The notes under the pieces: model-generated
Database searches by the model: none
The model's input: the letters and a program-made list of their open reading frames with translations, nothing else
Told to the model about the DNA's origin: nothing
Program-made: the position numbers and the translations under genes
Origin: Candidatus Nezhaarchaeales archaeon
GTDB lineage: Archaea; Thermoproteota; Methanomethylicia; Nezhaarchaeales; JAWCJE01
NCBI GenBank assembly: GCA_038853715.1
Contig: JAWCJE010000002.1
Span: forward strand, 1-64,000
DNA: 64,000 nucleotides
Reading direction: 5' to 3'
Shown: positions 44,661 to 52,583 of the stretch, piece after piece
Layout of the letters: each line of letters opens with the position of its first letter
How positions within the stretch are numbered: the stretch's first letter is position 1

Positions 44661-44840
44661 TTAAGGTCCTTGAAAACCACATTTTGGGCATTTATAAGGA
44701 TTTACGAGCCTTCGACAACGCGTACAGCGCCAAATTAATACCTCACCGCATTGGGGGCAATAAAACTTCGAAGCGATTTCACCCAGCTTCACGGGCTTCT
44801 TACACGATGAGCAGATACGGATCGGTATGTCCTTAGACAA
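44661..44840 (-). CDS. Small zinc-finger protein (DUF1610 / HVO_2753-like)
   Basis: A 59-residue protein from TTG 44840 with four Cys pairs: ICSSCKKP, YCPQCGEV, RCTRCRRL, KCPKCGFQ. Such proteins stand next to aEF1-beta across archaea; a haloarchaeal relative binds two zincs and affects swarming and biofilm. Role here unknown, but the conserved pairing suggests translation. Confidence 0.8.
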   Translation of the reverse strand: MSKDIPIRICSSCKKPVKLGEIASKFYCPQCGEVLIWRCTRCRRLVNPYKCPKCGFQGP

Positions 44841-44865
44841 GGATAACCCTCGTTAATTTATGCTT

Positions 44866-46083
44866 CTAAGACTTTGAGAAGGCTCGTATAAAACCTTTTC
44901 GTGAAAGGGTTATAAGTAATGTTAGGGCGTAAGGCAGTACCTTAGAAAGGCCTAGCTTCGAAGCGGCCTTCTTGAACGACCATACATGTAGATCCATATC
45001 CGCTTCTTTAAGCAATTCGCCAGCCTCAAGCTTAGCCATGAGGAGGAACAAGTCATCGTAAGCCTCGTCTGAAAGCTTAAGTAGTAAGCGCCTTAATAGG
45101 TAGGCCCATTTAAGCTCAGCCCCTATTAGCCTCCTCCATGCGTCCTCGTAGGTATTTGGGTCTACGCCTTGGAAAACTGCTTGAGCAGCGGCTTTACCCG
45201 CTACCCTTGCGCATAGCCCTCCTAATACTATACCTCCACCGGTTAAAGGTTTAACTTGCCCTGCGGCGTCACCAACCGTCAATAGCCCGACCTTAGGTTT
45301 CCTCGAGTACGGAGTGCTAAGTACTAGCTGGCCCCCCATCAGCTTTAAGTCCTTGCAACCTACGAGTTTACGTGACGCGATAGGGTGCTTAAGCCTAAAC
45401 CTTTTAAGCAGTTTAAAGGGTTCTTTAAACGTTGAAGCTAAGCCAACCCTAGCCCCTCCCTTAAGGGGGACTATCCAAGCGAAAAAACCTGGAGCCCAAT
45501 TCCTCCCAAAGTAAAGCTCAACATAATCCTCGTCAAAGCTACCGCCTTCCACCTCTACTTGCGCGGCAGGTAGTAGTAATTTAGGCGGCGTAAAGCCTGC
45601 CTCTCTCGCTATTTTAAACCTAGCTCCCTCAGCATTTATTACTACGCTAGCCCTTACTTCAAGGCTACGGTTTTGAGCAACATACCTAACTCCTACGACC
45701 CTTCCCGCTTCAAATAGGAGGGAGGAGGCTTTAGACTTAAGCGCTATAAGGGAGCCAGCATCCTCGGCAAGCCTTCGTAGATGATCATCGAAGCTCGCCC
45801 TATCTATAACGTAAGCCTCCTCAAGCCCCCTATGAAGCTTGAAGCTAAGGCCTGAAGGGCTATAAAAACGCGCTCCACGAACCCTATTAAGAACGAAGCT
45901 ATCACTAACCCCTAGCGCGCGTAACCCTGAAATACTTACTAGGCCTGCGCAATGAACGGGTTTACCGATTTCACCATGCTCTTCAAGGACCAAGACGTTA
46001 CAACCTCTACGTGAGGCTTCGTAAGCCGATATGAGGCCGCTAGGTCCACCGCCTATCACGACCACGTCAAAACGCTTCTTCAT
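44866..46083 (-). CDS. Geranylgeranyl reductase family flavoprotein
   Basis: A 405-residue protein with FAD motif FDVVVIGGGPSGLISAYEAS and the inner GGR part TVGDAAGQVKPLTGGGIVLG. The family reduces the double bonds of geranylgeranyl chains in archaeal lipids. Other members act on different prenyl compounds, so the substrate is inferred. First of a probable operon with the zinc protein, aEF1-beta, cdc48, the winged-helix gene and fen1. Confidence 0.85.
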   Translation of the reverse strand: MKKRFDVVVIGGGPSGLISAYEASRRGCNVLVLEEHGEIGKPVHCAGLVSISGLRALGVSDSFVLNRVRGARFYSPSGLSFKLHRGLEEAYVIDRASFDDHLRRLAEDAGSLIALKSKASSLLFEAGRVVGVRYVAQNRSLEVRASVVINAEGARFKIAREAGFTPPKLLLPAAQVEVEGGSFDEDYVELYFGRNWAPGFFAWIVPLKGGARVGLASTFKEPFKLLKRFRLKHPIASRKLVGCKDLKLMGGQLVLSTPYSRKPKVGLLTVGDAAGQVKPLTGGGIVLGGLCARVAGKAAAQAVFQGVDPNTYEDAWRRLIGAELKWAYLLRRLLLKLSDEAYDDLFLLMAKLEAGELLKEADMDLHVWSFKKAASKLGLSKVLPYALTLLITLSRKGFIRAFSKS

Positions 46084-46164
46084 AGCCTAAACCCTATTAG
46101 CCAGCGCTAACCCGTATATGTTAGCCTTTCTAAGGGGGAACTTAAACTGGAGCAGCGGGAAGCA

Positions 46165-46515
46165 ACGTATAAACAAGTGATCGTGGTAAGGAGGGACTTA
46201 AAGATGAGTAAGGGTAAGCTCGCTGTAGAAGTAGCGCATGCAGCGGTAAGCGCAGCGGAGGAAGCGCGGTTAAAGGCTAGAGGGTGGTGGGAGAGGTGGA
46301 TGTTAACCTCCCAAAAGAAGGTGGTCGTCAAGGTTTCAAGTGAAGAGGAGCTCTTAAGGCTTGAAGCTGAAGCTAAGAGTTTAAACATCCCATGCTCCCT
46401 GATTAGGGACGCGGGTTTAACGGAGCTACCACCTAACACCATAACTACGCTAGGTTTAGGGCCCGCCCCTGAGGAGCTCCTAGATAGGTTAACTCGTATG
46501 CTTACACTCCTATAG
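46165..46515 (+). CDS. pth2: Peptidyl-tRNA hydrolase Pth2, likely ACG start
   Basis: A Pth2 enzyme that recycles peptidyl-tRNA: VIVVRRDLKMSKGKLAVEVA, then TLGLGPAPEELLDRLT. Archaeal homologues begin with Y/L-K-Q before VIVVR. Here TAT AAA CAA stands directly upstream of the GTG at 46177 and is preceded by ACG at 46165; no ATG, GTG or TTG occurs further upstream before the stop. Starting at ACG gives 116 residues, with GGGAAG as a weak ribosome site. With GTG the protein loses the conserved YKQ. Confidence 0.88.
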   Translation, partial: TYKQVIVVRRDLKMSKGKLAVEVAHAAVSAAEEARLKARGWWERWMLTSQKKVVVKVSSEEELLRLEAEAKSLNIPCSLIRDAGLTELPPNTITTLGLGPAPEELLDRLTRMLTLL

Positions 46516-46532
46516 AGTGAAGGTGCGTCTTC

Positions 46533-47852
46533 TTGCTTAAAACCTTTTCAAAGCTTGATGAAGAGCTGGGAATACTTTATTATGCTTCGGGCCCCAAAGC
46601 GCTTAAAGGTAGACTTAGACAGTTAATCGAAGACTTCATAGTGGAGGAAATTCTACATCATAAACCGAGCGGGGGGAGCGGTAATTATACGTTCTTCACC
46701 TTAAAGAAGGGCGGGATAGATACCAATCGGGCCCTGTTGATGATAGCTAGAGCGTTAGGCTTAAGTGTTGACATGTTTAACGTAGCCGGCATGAAGGATG
46801 CTAAAGCGTTAACTAAACAGTTCGTAACGGTACGCGCGCCGCCTGAAGCTTTAGCATCCTTAAAGGTGCGGGGTGTATCCATTGAGGGCGTTGAAAGGGT
46901 TTCGAAGCCTCTACTTAAGAGGTGCATAAGGGGGAACTTGTTTAGAGTTACCATTAGGGGGTTGAGACTAGCTAAGGAGGAAATAGCGGAGGTGATTAAG
47001 GAGTTATGGCAACAGGTAGTCGAGTTCGGCGGCCTACCCAACTATTACGGCTATCAGCGTTTCGGAACGGTAAGAAGTAATACTCATAAGGTTGGAAAGC
47101 TCCTAGTTCAAGGGAGGGTTAAGGACGCTGTCCTAGAATTTTTAGCCCACCCCTACCCAAACGAGGCGCGTGATGCTTACGAGGCGCGAAAGGAGTTAAG
47201 CGAAACCCTCGACTTCGCTAAGGCGTTAAAACGGTTCCCCCGGAGGTTAACATACGAAATAGCAATGCTAAGACATCTGGCTAAACGTTCCGACGACTAC
47301 GTAGGAGCCTTAAGGAGGTTGCCTTTAAGGGTTTTAAAGCTCTTCATCCAAGCCTACCAGTCGTACCTATTTAACAGGGTCCTTTCATCACGTATTGAAT
47401 GGGCGGGAAATCTGCGGGCATTAGTTGATGGTGATAGGCTTCAACCTTTAAATGGTGAAGGCTTCAGTTTTACGGTTACTAAATCCTCAATAAGTGAGGC
47501 TAAGGCCATGCTTAATTCAGGTAGGGCCTTTCTAATCTTACCGGTTTTAGGCTTTAATAGTTTAAGGTTTGAAGGAAGCTATAAGCCGATCGTTAAGGAC
47601 ATTTTGGAGGAGGAAGGCGTTAAGCTTGAAGACTTTAAGGTTTCCCTATTCCCCGATTTAAGGTTTCCAGGCTCCTTTAGGCGCGCCTCGGTATTAATCA
47701 AGGGCTTAGTAATAGATGAAGCGCAGCCTGATGAAGTTAATGAGGGGTGTTTAAAGGTACGTATAAGCTATGAGCTTGAAAGAGGGGCTTACGCAACAAT
47801 CTTTCTAAGGGAACTCATAAAGCCTTCAGATCCTCTAGCATCCGGCTTTTAA
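46533..47852 (+). CDS. truD: tRNA pseudouridine-13 synthase TruD
   Basis: A 439-residue TruD. Catalytic motif AGMKDAKALTKQ near residues 85-96, YGYQRFGTVRSNTHKVGK near 170-187, inserted TRUD domain. Modifies U13 of tRNAs. TTG start at 46533, 18 bases after pth2. Its last 50 bases lie inside the tmk-derived direct repeat; truD and tmk evidently were convergent, overlapping neighbours before the island came in. Confidence 0.93.
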   Translation: MLKTFSKLDEELGILYYASGPKALKGRLRQLIEDFIVEEILHHKPSGGSGNYTFFTLKKGGIDTNRALLMIARALGLSVDMFNVAGMKDAKALTKQFVTVRAPPEALASLKVRGVSIEGVERVSKPLLKRCIRGNLFRVTIRGLRLAKEEIAEVIKELWQQVVEFGGLPNYYGYQRFGTVRSNTHKVGKLLVQGRVKDAVLEFLAHPYPNEARDAYEARKELSETLDFAKALKRFPRRLTYEIAMLRHLAKRSDDYVGALRRLPLRVLKLFIQAYQSYLFNRVLSSRIEWAGNLRALVDGDRLQPLNGEGFSFTVTKSSISEAKAMLNSGRAFLILPVLGFNSLRFEGSYKPIVKDILEEEGVKLEDFKVSLFPDLRFPGSFRRASVLIKGLVIDEAQPDEVNEGCLKVRISYELERGAYATIFLRELIKPSDPLASGF

Positions 47853-48063
47853 GAAAGGTCGTTACGATACCCCTTAGTTCCTGTTGAACTTCCTCCACCA
47901 GCCTATTAGTATTAACGACTGGATATCCACAGCTTACAGCTCTTTTAAGGAAGTTAGCCCTAACGATACGGAGGAAGCTTTCATTCTCAAACTTCTCAGG
48001 TTTAATTAAACGCTTCCTACGAAGCGATATTGATGGATCCACATCTAATATTATCGTTAAGTC
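47802..48063. repeat. Left direct repeat (truD/tmk 3' ends)
   Basis: About 262 bases nearly identical to 57109-57370. By eye only a handful of differences (for example AGATCC/AGACCC and CTTACAGC/CTTGCGGC). Includes the truD 3' end and the antisense tmk C-terminal coding region. It marks the left edge of the nitrogen island. Confidence 0.85.
47815..48063 (-). pseudogene. tmk 3'-end fragment
   Basis: Encodes the last roughly 75 residues of thymidylate kinase (DPSISLRRKRLIKPEKFENE to RMLEDLKAL), with two residue differences from the intact tmk at 57122. It joins an IS end at 48064. Cannot be functional: no P-loop. Recent copy, given the near identity. Confidence 0.85.
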
Positions 48064-48164
48064 TAGGCTAAGAAGAAGCTCAAGCGCCTAATAAGCCTCT
48101 CATCAACAACTAATACATAGATTAAACAAGACATAAGAAGCTTGAAGAATTAAGCCACAAAGCT
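48064..48164 (-). mobile_element. IS end fragment abutting the tmk fragment
   Basis: Matches 2100-2201: GCCTAATAAGCC, CTCATCAACAAC, AGAAGCTTGAAGAATTAAGC and the terminal CCACAAAGCT. Contains only the first codons of the transposase and its terminal repeat. Suggests IS involvement in making the island boundary. Confidence 0.6.
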
Positions 48165-48192
48165 TTTAATAAGCGTTGTCTATAAGCACTTA

Positions 48193-49203
48193 TTGAAAGC
48201 ATACTCTTATGAGGATTATATGGTTAAGTCTGCTGAAGTTTCTAGGTTAGAAATGGAAATACTGAGGATTTTAAGCGAGTCAACCGAGCCTGTTGGATCG
48301 AGGTTAATTCAGCGGGAGCTGGAGAAGAGGGGTTTCTTTCTAAGTGAGAGGACGGTGAGGTATCATCTTCAATTGTTGGAGTTAAGGGGTTTGGTTGCTG
48401 GACATGAACGAAGCGGAAGAACCATAACTAATGAGGGGTTAGCGGAGCTTAGCAGAGCTTTAGTTTCTCAGAGGGTTGGTTTTATTATTACCCGTTTCCT
48501 ATCGATGGCTTGCTCGGTTACGTATGATTATACTGCAGATTCTGGAACAGTAGTTACAAACGTTTCTATTGTGGACAAGTCTTTTTACGATAAGATGATG
48601 AGGATGATAAGGAATTTATACCTTGCTAATCTACTTTTGGCTCCCTACATTAAGGTTTTAGATGAGAATGAAGAGTATCAAAATATCGTTGTTCCTGAGG
48701 GGAAGATTGGTCTTCTCACGATTTGCGATCTGACCGTGGATGGGGTTCTTATCCGTTCCGGAATTCCATTATTCTTCAAGTATGGCGGTTTGGTTCAAGT
48801 GGTGAACGGTAAACCTTTACGCTTTATTAACATGATTTCCTACGAGGGGACAACGATCTCTCCGCTTGAACTCTTCGTTAGAAGCAGGCAGACTTCTGTT
48901 TTGAAGGTTATTAAAAGTGGATCTGGGGTTTTACCCGTGGGGATGAGGGAGATAGTGGCTGAAGCCAGGGAGAGAACGCATAAAATCGTTTCGGCCTTAA
49001 GGGATAAGGGATGGAGGGGTATTTTAGCTTTAGGCCTTCCAAACGAGCCTTTGCTTGGCGTGCCAGTGTCCATGGATAGGTTTGGGTTATGTATGGTTGG
49101 AGGCCTTGCTCTGGCAGCAGCCCTCTTGGAGGAAGGAGCGAAAATTGAAACTTTTGCGTCTTACTCTTTAGTTCCCATCGAGGAAATGAAAAGAATAGAG
49201 TAA
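48193..49203 (+). CDS. nrpR: NrpR-type transcriptional repressor
   Basis: A 336-residue protein: N-terminal winged helix (residues about 14-80: LEMEILRILSESTEPVGSRL, FFLSERTVRYHLQLLELRGL) followed by one NrpR regulatory domain (VSIVDKSFYDKMMRMIRNLY; MVGGLALAAALLEEGAKI). In methanogens NrpR represses nitrogen-assimilation genes and is released by 2-oxoglutarate. Next to a glutamate-synthase-like operon with a GGTA-N6-TGCC site, a nitrogen role is likely. TTG start, about 25 bases after TTTTAATAAG, probably leaderless. Confidence 0.82.
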   Translation: MKAYSYEDYMVKSAEVSRLEMEILRILSESTEPVGSRLIQRELEKRGFFLSERTVRYHLQLLELRGLVAGHERSGRTITNEGLAELSRALVSQRVGFIITRFLSMACSVTYDYTADSGTVVTNVSIVDKSFYDKMMRMIRNLYLANLLLAPYIKVLDENEEYQNIVVPEGKIGLLTICDLTVDGVLIRSGIPLFFKYGGLVQVVNGKPLRFINMISYEGTTISPLELFVRSRQTSVLKVIKSGSGVLPVGMREIVAEARERTHKIVSALRDKGWRGILALGLPNEPLLGVPVSMDRFGLCMVGGLALAAALLEEGAKIETFASYSLVPIEEMKRIE

Positions 49204-49235
49204 TAATGATAACCGTGTAGCTTGTTTTCTTTTTA

Positions 49236-49339
49236 GTGCTTTGTGGCTTAATTACGTACTCCCCATTAATCCTACATTAAACACCTCACGTTAACTCATG
49301 TAAAGTTGATGTAGGGCTAGGAATTAAACCACAAAGCAC
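49236..49339. mobile_element. MITE-like element, copy 2
   Basis: 104 bases with terminal inverted repeats GTGCTTTGTGGCTTAATT and AATTAAACCACAAAGCAC (one mismatch). Matches the element at 15592-15702. The terminal sequence resembles the IS ends at 2201 and 48164. The next 370 bases (to 49709) contain only a possible decayed frame (NPIEEAIKLGKLVV near 49670). Confidence 0.7.
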
Positions 49340-49709
49340 GAGAATTTTAAAATGAAAAAGGAGTGATGTTTTGTTTTATCCTTTGCTTTTCCTTTATCCT
49401 TCACCTTTCCTCCGTTGTTGTTTTGGCTTCCTTAAAGCTTACTTCCGAGCCCAAAAGCCCCCCTCTTTACACCCTGTAACCCTTAGGGTTTAACGTACCT
49501 TCTGCCCTTTACGGGAGCGTAAATAGCTTCTCGCTGCAACGTGAATTACGGCTTCCGAAGGACTTAAAGTTTTAGCCCGCGTTTAAAGCATTAAATACGA
49601 TGCTCGTAGGCCTTCAGGCTTTTAACTACAACCTCTTTAAGCGGGGGTTAAGGCCGGTACTGCGCGTATAACCCTATTGAGGAGGCTATTAAGCTTGGAA
49701 AGCTCGTGG

Positions 49710-51098
49710 TTAACTCGCGGTTAACAGGTACGCGTTTATTGACTGTGCAGCTCTTTTTCCCGCCTCTATGGCCTTTATGACTGATGCGGCTCCACTTACT
49801 ACGTCGCCTCCCGCGAAAATCCCGTTTGTCGCCTCTAGAGTTTCTAGATTGACTATTATTGTCTTGCTCTTTTCATCAATTTTAATACCTTTCGAAGTAC
49901 TTGTTGCCGCGATTGTGTTGGGTACGTGTCTTGTTGCGATAATGACTGTTTCAGCGCTGTAAAGGAGTTTTGAGCCTTGTTCTGGAATTAGCTTTGGTTT
50001 TCCCACTTTGTCGAGTGGTCCCGGCTTTAACTTCACGAGTTCGACGAGTTTTACCCATCGTCTCTCGTCGCCTATAAGTCTGACCGGCTTGGTTAATGGT
50101 TGCAGTTTTACTCCTTCTTCTAATCCTCGCCTTATGTCGTCAGCCCTTCCAACAACTTTTCTCTGGTAGAAAACGCAGGCCTCTTCCGCCCCTAGCCTAA
50201 GGGCGGATCTTGCAGCGTCCATCCCCCTAGCACCTAATACCGCAACCCTGCCTCGAACTTTTATTGGGGTTTTACTTCCGTAAGGGAACAGGCCTGCCTT
50301 CATGAGGTTTATCCTTAATAGGAATTCGTTTAAGGAGTAGACTCCGCATAGGTTCTCCCCTGGAATACCTAAGAACTTAGGTAGGCCTGCTCCAGTACCG
50401 AGGAAGACTGCTTTAAAACCTTCGTTAAAGAGGTCGTCTATTGTTAATGTTTTGCCCACGATGATATTAGTCTTTATTTCAACTCCAAGCTTCTTAACGT
50501 AATCGATTTCCTTTCTAACCGTACTCTTTGGCAGGCGGAACTCGGGTATGCCATAGGTTAAGACTCCGCCCGGTTCATGCAGTGCTTCAAATACTACCAC
50601 GTGATGGCCACTTTTCACTAGTTCGGTGGCTACGCTTAAACCTGCAGGCCCACTTCCTACAACCGCCACGCTTTTTCCAGTGGATGGCGCTACGCCAGGA
50701 ACCTTGACCCCTCTTTCCAATTCCCAATCGGCAACAAACCTTTCTAGAGCCCCTATGTTTACGGGATCGCCTATGGTGTTTTTGCACCCCATGACGCATA
50801 ATACTTCCTGTGGGCATACTCTTCCGCAGACTGAGGGCATACAGTTCTTCTGCCGGATTTTTTCAGCGGCTTCGCTGTAATCGCCTAACCTGATGAGTTT
50901 TATAAATTCAGGTATGTCTATGTGTAGCGGGCACATTTCCACGCAAAGGGGCCGCGTGCATTGGAGGCATCTTGCCGCTTCGGCTAAAGCCTGCTCTTCG
51001 GAGTACCCTAAAACCACCTCATTAAAGGTGTGTAAACGCTCCTCCACTGGTAACTCCGGCATTTTAACTTGTTTTAGTCTTACCTCTAACTTCTGCAT
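49710..51098 (-). CDS. Glutamate synthase small-subunit (GltD-like) oxidoreductase
   Basis: A 462-residue protein. N-terminal two-cluster Fe-S domain (CLQCTRPLCVEMCPLHIDIP; CMPSVCGRVCPQEVLCVMGC), FAD motif VVGSGPAGLSVATEL near residue 147, and a C-terminal FAD segment GIFAGGDVVSGAASV. Odd: the NADPH motif, usually GGGNxAMDAA, is shortened to GARGMDAA. GTG or ATG starts overlap the SudB-like gene by 13 bases. Last gene of the operon; it would pass electrons to the FMN subunit. Confidence 0.85.
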   Translation of the reverse strand: MQKLEVRLKQVKMPELPVEERLHTFNEVVLGYSEEQALAEAARCLQCTRPLCVEMCPLHIDIPEFIKLIRLGDYSEAAEKIRQKNCMPSVCGRVCPQEVLCVMGCKNTIGDPVNIGALERFVADWELERGVKVPGVAPSTGKSVAVVGSGPAGLSVATELVKSGHHVVVFEALHEPGGVLTYGIPEFRLPKSTVRKEIDYVKKLGVEIKTNIIVGKTLTIDDLFNEGFKAVFLGTGAGLPKFLGIPGENLCGVYSLNEFLLRINLMKAGLFPYGSKTPIKVRGRVAVLGARGMDAARSALRLGAEEACVFYQRKVVGRADDIRRGLEEGVKLQPLTKPVRLIGDERRWVKLVELVKLKPGPLDKVGKPKLIPEQGSKLLYSAETVIIATRHVPNTIAATSTSKGIKIDEKSKTIIVNLETLEATNGIFAGGDVVSGAASVIKAIEAGKRAAQSINAYLLTAS

Positions 51099-51925
51099 CC
51101 ACGTTCACCTGCCATTTTGAGGACGATCCTTTCCTCATCATTGTACATGTGGATTCTGGCTCTAAGCTCCTCGAAGTCCACTAGGTGAGCATCAAAGTCC
51201 GGACCGTCAACGCATGCGAACATGGGTTTACCGCCCACGGTTACGCGGCAGCATCCACACATCCCCGTTCCATCCACCATTAGGGGGTTGAGGCTGACAA
51301 TCGTTTTAATCCCGTAGGGTTTGGTTGCTTCTGAAACCGACTTCATTAGAGTCGCCGCCCCAACGGCATAAACTAAATCAAATTTTTCTCCTGACTCTAC
51401 TAAGCTTCTGAGGAAATCACTAGCATACTTCTTCGCTCCCTCCGAGCCGTCGTCAGTGACGACGTAGAGCTTGTCGCTTATCTTCTTAAACTCGTCTTTG
51501 TAGATTAGCTGTTTGGCGGTTCGGGCGCTAATTATGGCGGTTACATTATTGCCCGCCTCCTTCATTCTCTTAGCCCTCTCATAAGCCGCTGCAATAGCAA
51601 CCCCCCTACCGACTACGCACACTTTGCCGTAGAAGGCGATTTCGCTTGGTTTTCCAAGCGGACCTACTAAATCGTGAATAGAGTCTCCAACCTTTAGGCT
51701 TCCAAGCTCCTTTGTGGACGCCCCAACCTCCTTAAATACTAGGGTTATTGTGCCTTCTTTAGGGTCCCAGTCTACTAGGGTTAGGGGGATTCTTTCGCCA
51801 CCCTCATCCACCCTTAGAATTACGAATTGCCCTGATTTCGCCTTTTTAGCGATTAAAGGCGCCCGTACTTTTATGAGCTTAACCTCCGGGGCTAACTCCT
51901 CCTTAAAGACTATTTCGTTCGTCAT
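51086..51925 (-). CDS. Ferredoxin-NADP reductase-type subunit (SudB / NfnA-like)
   Basis: A 279-residue protein of the sulfide dehydrogenase beta / NfnA family: FAD part (GQFVILRVDEGGERIPLTLV), NAD part (VCVVGRGVAIAAAYERAKRM) and C-terminal 2Fe-2S site (GTGMCGCCRVTVGG, FACVDGPDFDAHLV). With GltD-like proteins it forms NAD(P)H:ferredoxin oxidoreductases. Its start overlaps the stop of the Cys-rich gene (ATGA). Confidence 0.85.
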   Translation of the reverse strand: MTNEIVFKEELAPEVKLIKVRAPLIAKKAKSGQFVILRVDEGGERIPLTLVDWDPKEGTITLVFKEVGASTKELGSLKVGDSIHDLVGPLGKPSEIAFYGKVCVVGRGVAIAAAYERAKRMKEAGNNVTAIISARTAKQLIYKDEFKKISDKLYVVTDDGSEGAKKYASDFLRSLVESGEKFDLVYAVGAATLMKSVSEATKPYGIKTIVSLNPLMVDGTGMCGCCRVTVGGKPMFACVDGPDFDAHLVDFEELRARIHMYNDEERIVLKMAGERGCRS

Positions 51926-52575
51926 GATCGGCTACTCCACTCCTTATAAAAGCCTCTTGAAACCTCAGCGGCAACATCCATCGGAGATTTTCCTACGTAG
52001 AGCAAGTCGGAGAAAGCTTTTTTCAAGTCTGTTTTTTCACCAAACAAGTTGTACCTTTCCAGGGCTGCGTCTAAAATTTTCTGGATATCCGGTATTTTCT
52101 GCCCATAAATTCTTCTCGCAACGTTCCAACACCTGATGAAGTGGGAGTAGTCTAAGCCTAGACTGAAATATTCCATTAGGATGGCGTACGCCAGTTCTTG
52201 AGGTGAAAGTTTTCTTGAGAGCCTCTCCTCCCAGTAAGCCTTACCTTCATCAGTCCTACCGGTGCTGTAAAGGTAGCTCCAGTAAATGTACGAGTAGAGG
52301 ATATCAACTGCTCTATCTTGAAACTCTGGACAACTAACTCCAGGGTAATGCCCCCTAGCACATACAACAACCCCGTCTATGTCTGTTCGATCCTCGAAAT
52401 TTTTACATTCTATGCAGAACCTCGTCTTAGACGCTGTAGCTTTAGCGCCTTCAAACCGGTCTTGAAATTCTCGGCATGCAACACCGGGGTGATGCCCTCT
52501 GGCGCATAAGACCACGCCGTCTATCTCCACTCTATCCTCGAAATTTTTACATTCAACGCAGAATCTGGAAACCAC
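51922..52575 (-). CDS. Protein with a duplicated Cys/His motif, unknown family
   Basis: 217 residues. Two tandem copies of about 38 residues open the protein: FCVECKNFEDRVEIDGVVLC-ARGHHPGVACREF and FCIECKNFEDRTDIDGVVVC-ARGHYPGVSCPEF, i.e. C-x2-C-x14-C-x3-H-x4-C in each, a plausible zinc or Fe-S site. The rest is helical with many Tyr and Trp. Not recognised as a known family. It is translationally coupled to the SudB-like gene and 8 bases after the FMN subunit, so it probably belongs to the enzyme complex. Confidence 0.7.
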   Translation of the reverse strand: MVSRFCVECKNFEDRVEIDGVVLCARGHHPGVACREFQDRFEGAKATASKTRFCIECKNFEDRTDIDGVVVCARGHYPGVSCPEFQDRAVDILYSYIYWSYLYSTGRTDEGKAYWEERLSRKLSPQELAYAILMEYFSLGLDYSHFIRCWNVARRIYGQKIPDIQKILDAALERYNLFGEKTDLKKAFSDLLYVGKSPMDVAAEVSRGFYKEWSSRS

Positions 52576-52583
52576 GTTATCAC

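Noticed and set aside
47815-48042. Independent 75-residue gene
   Set aside because: It is the duplicated tail of thymidylate kinase without the P-loop.
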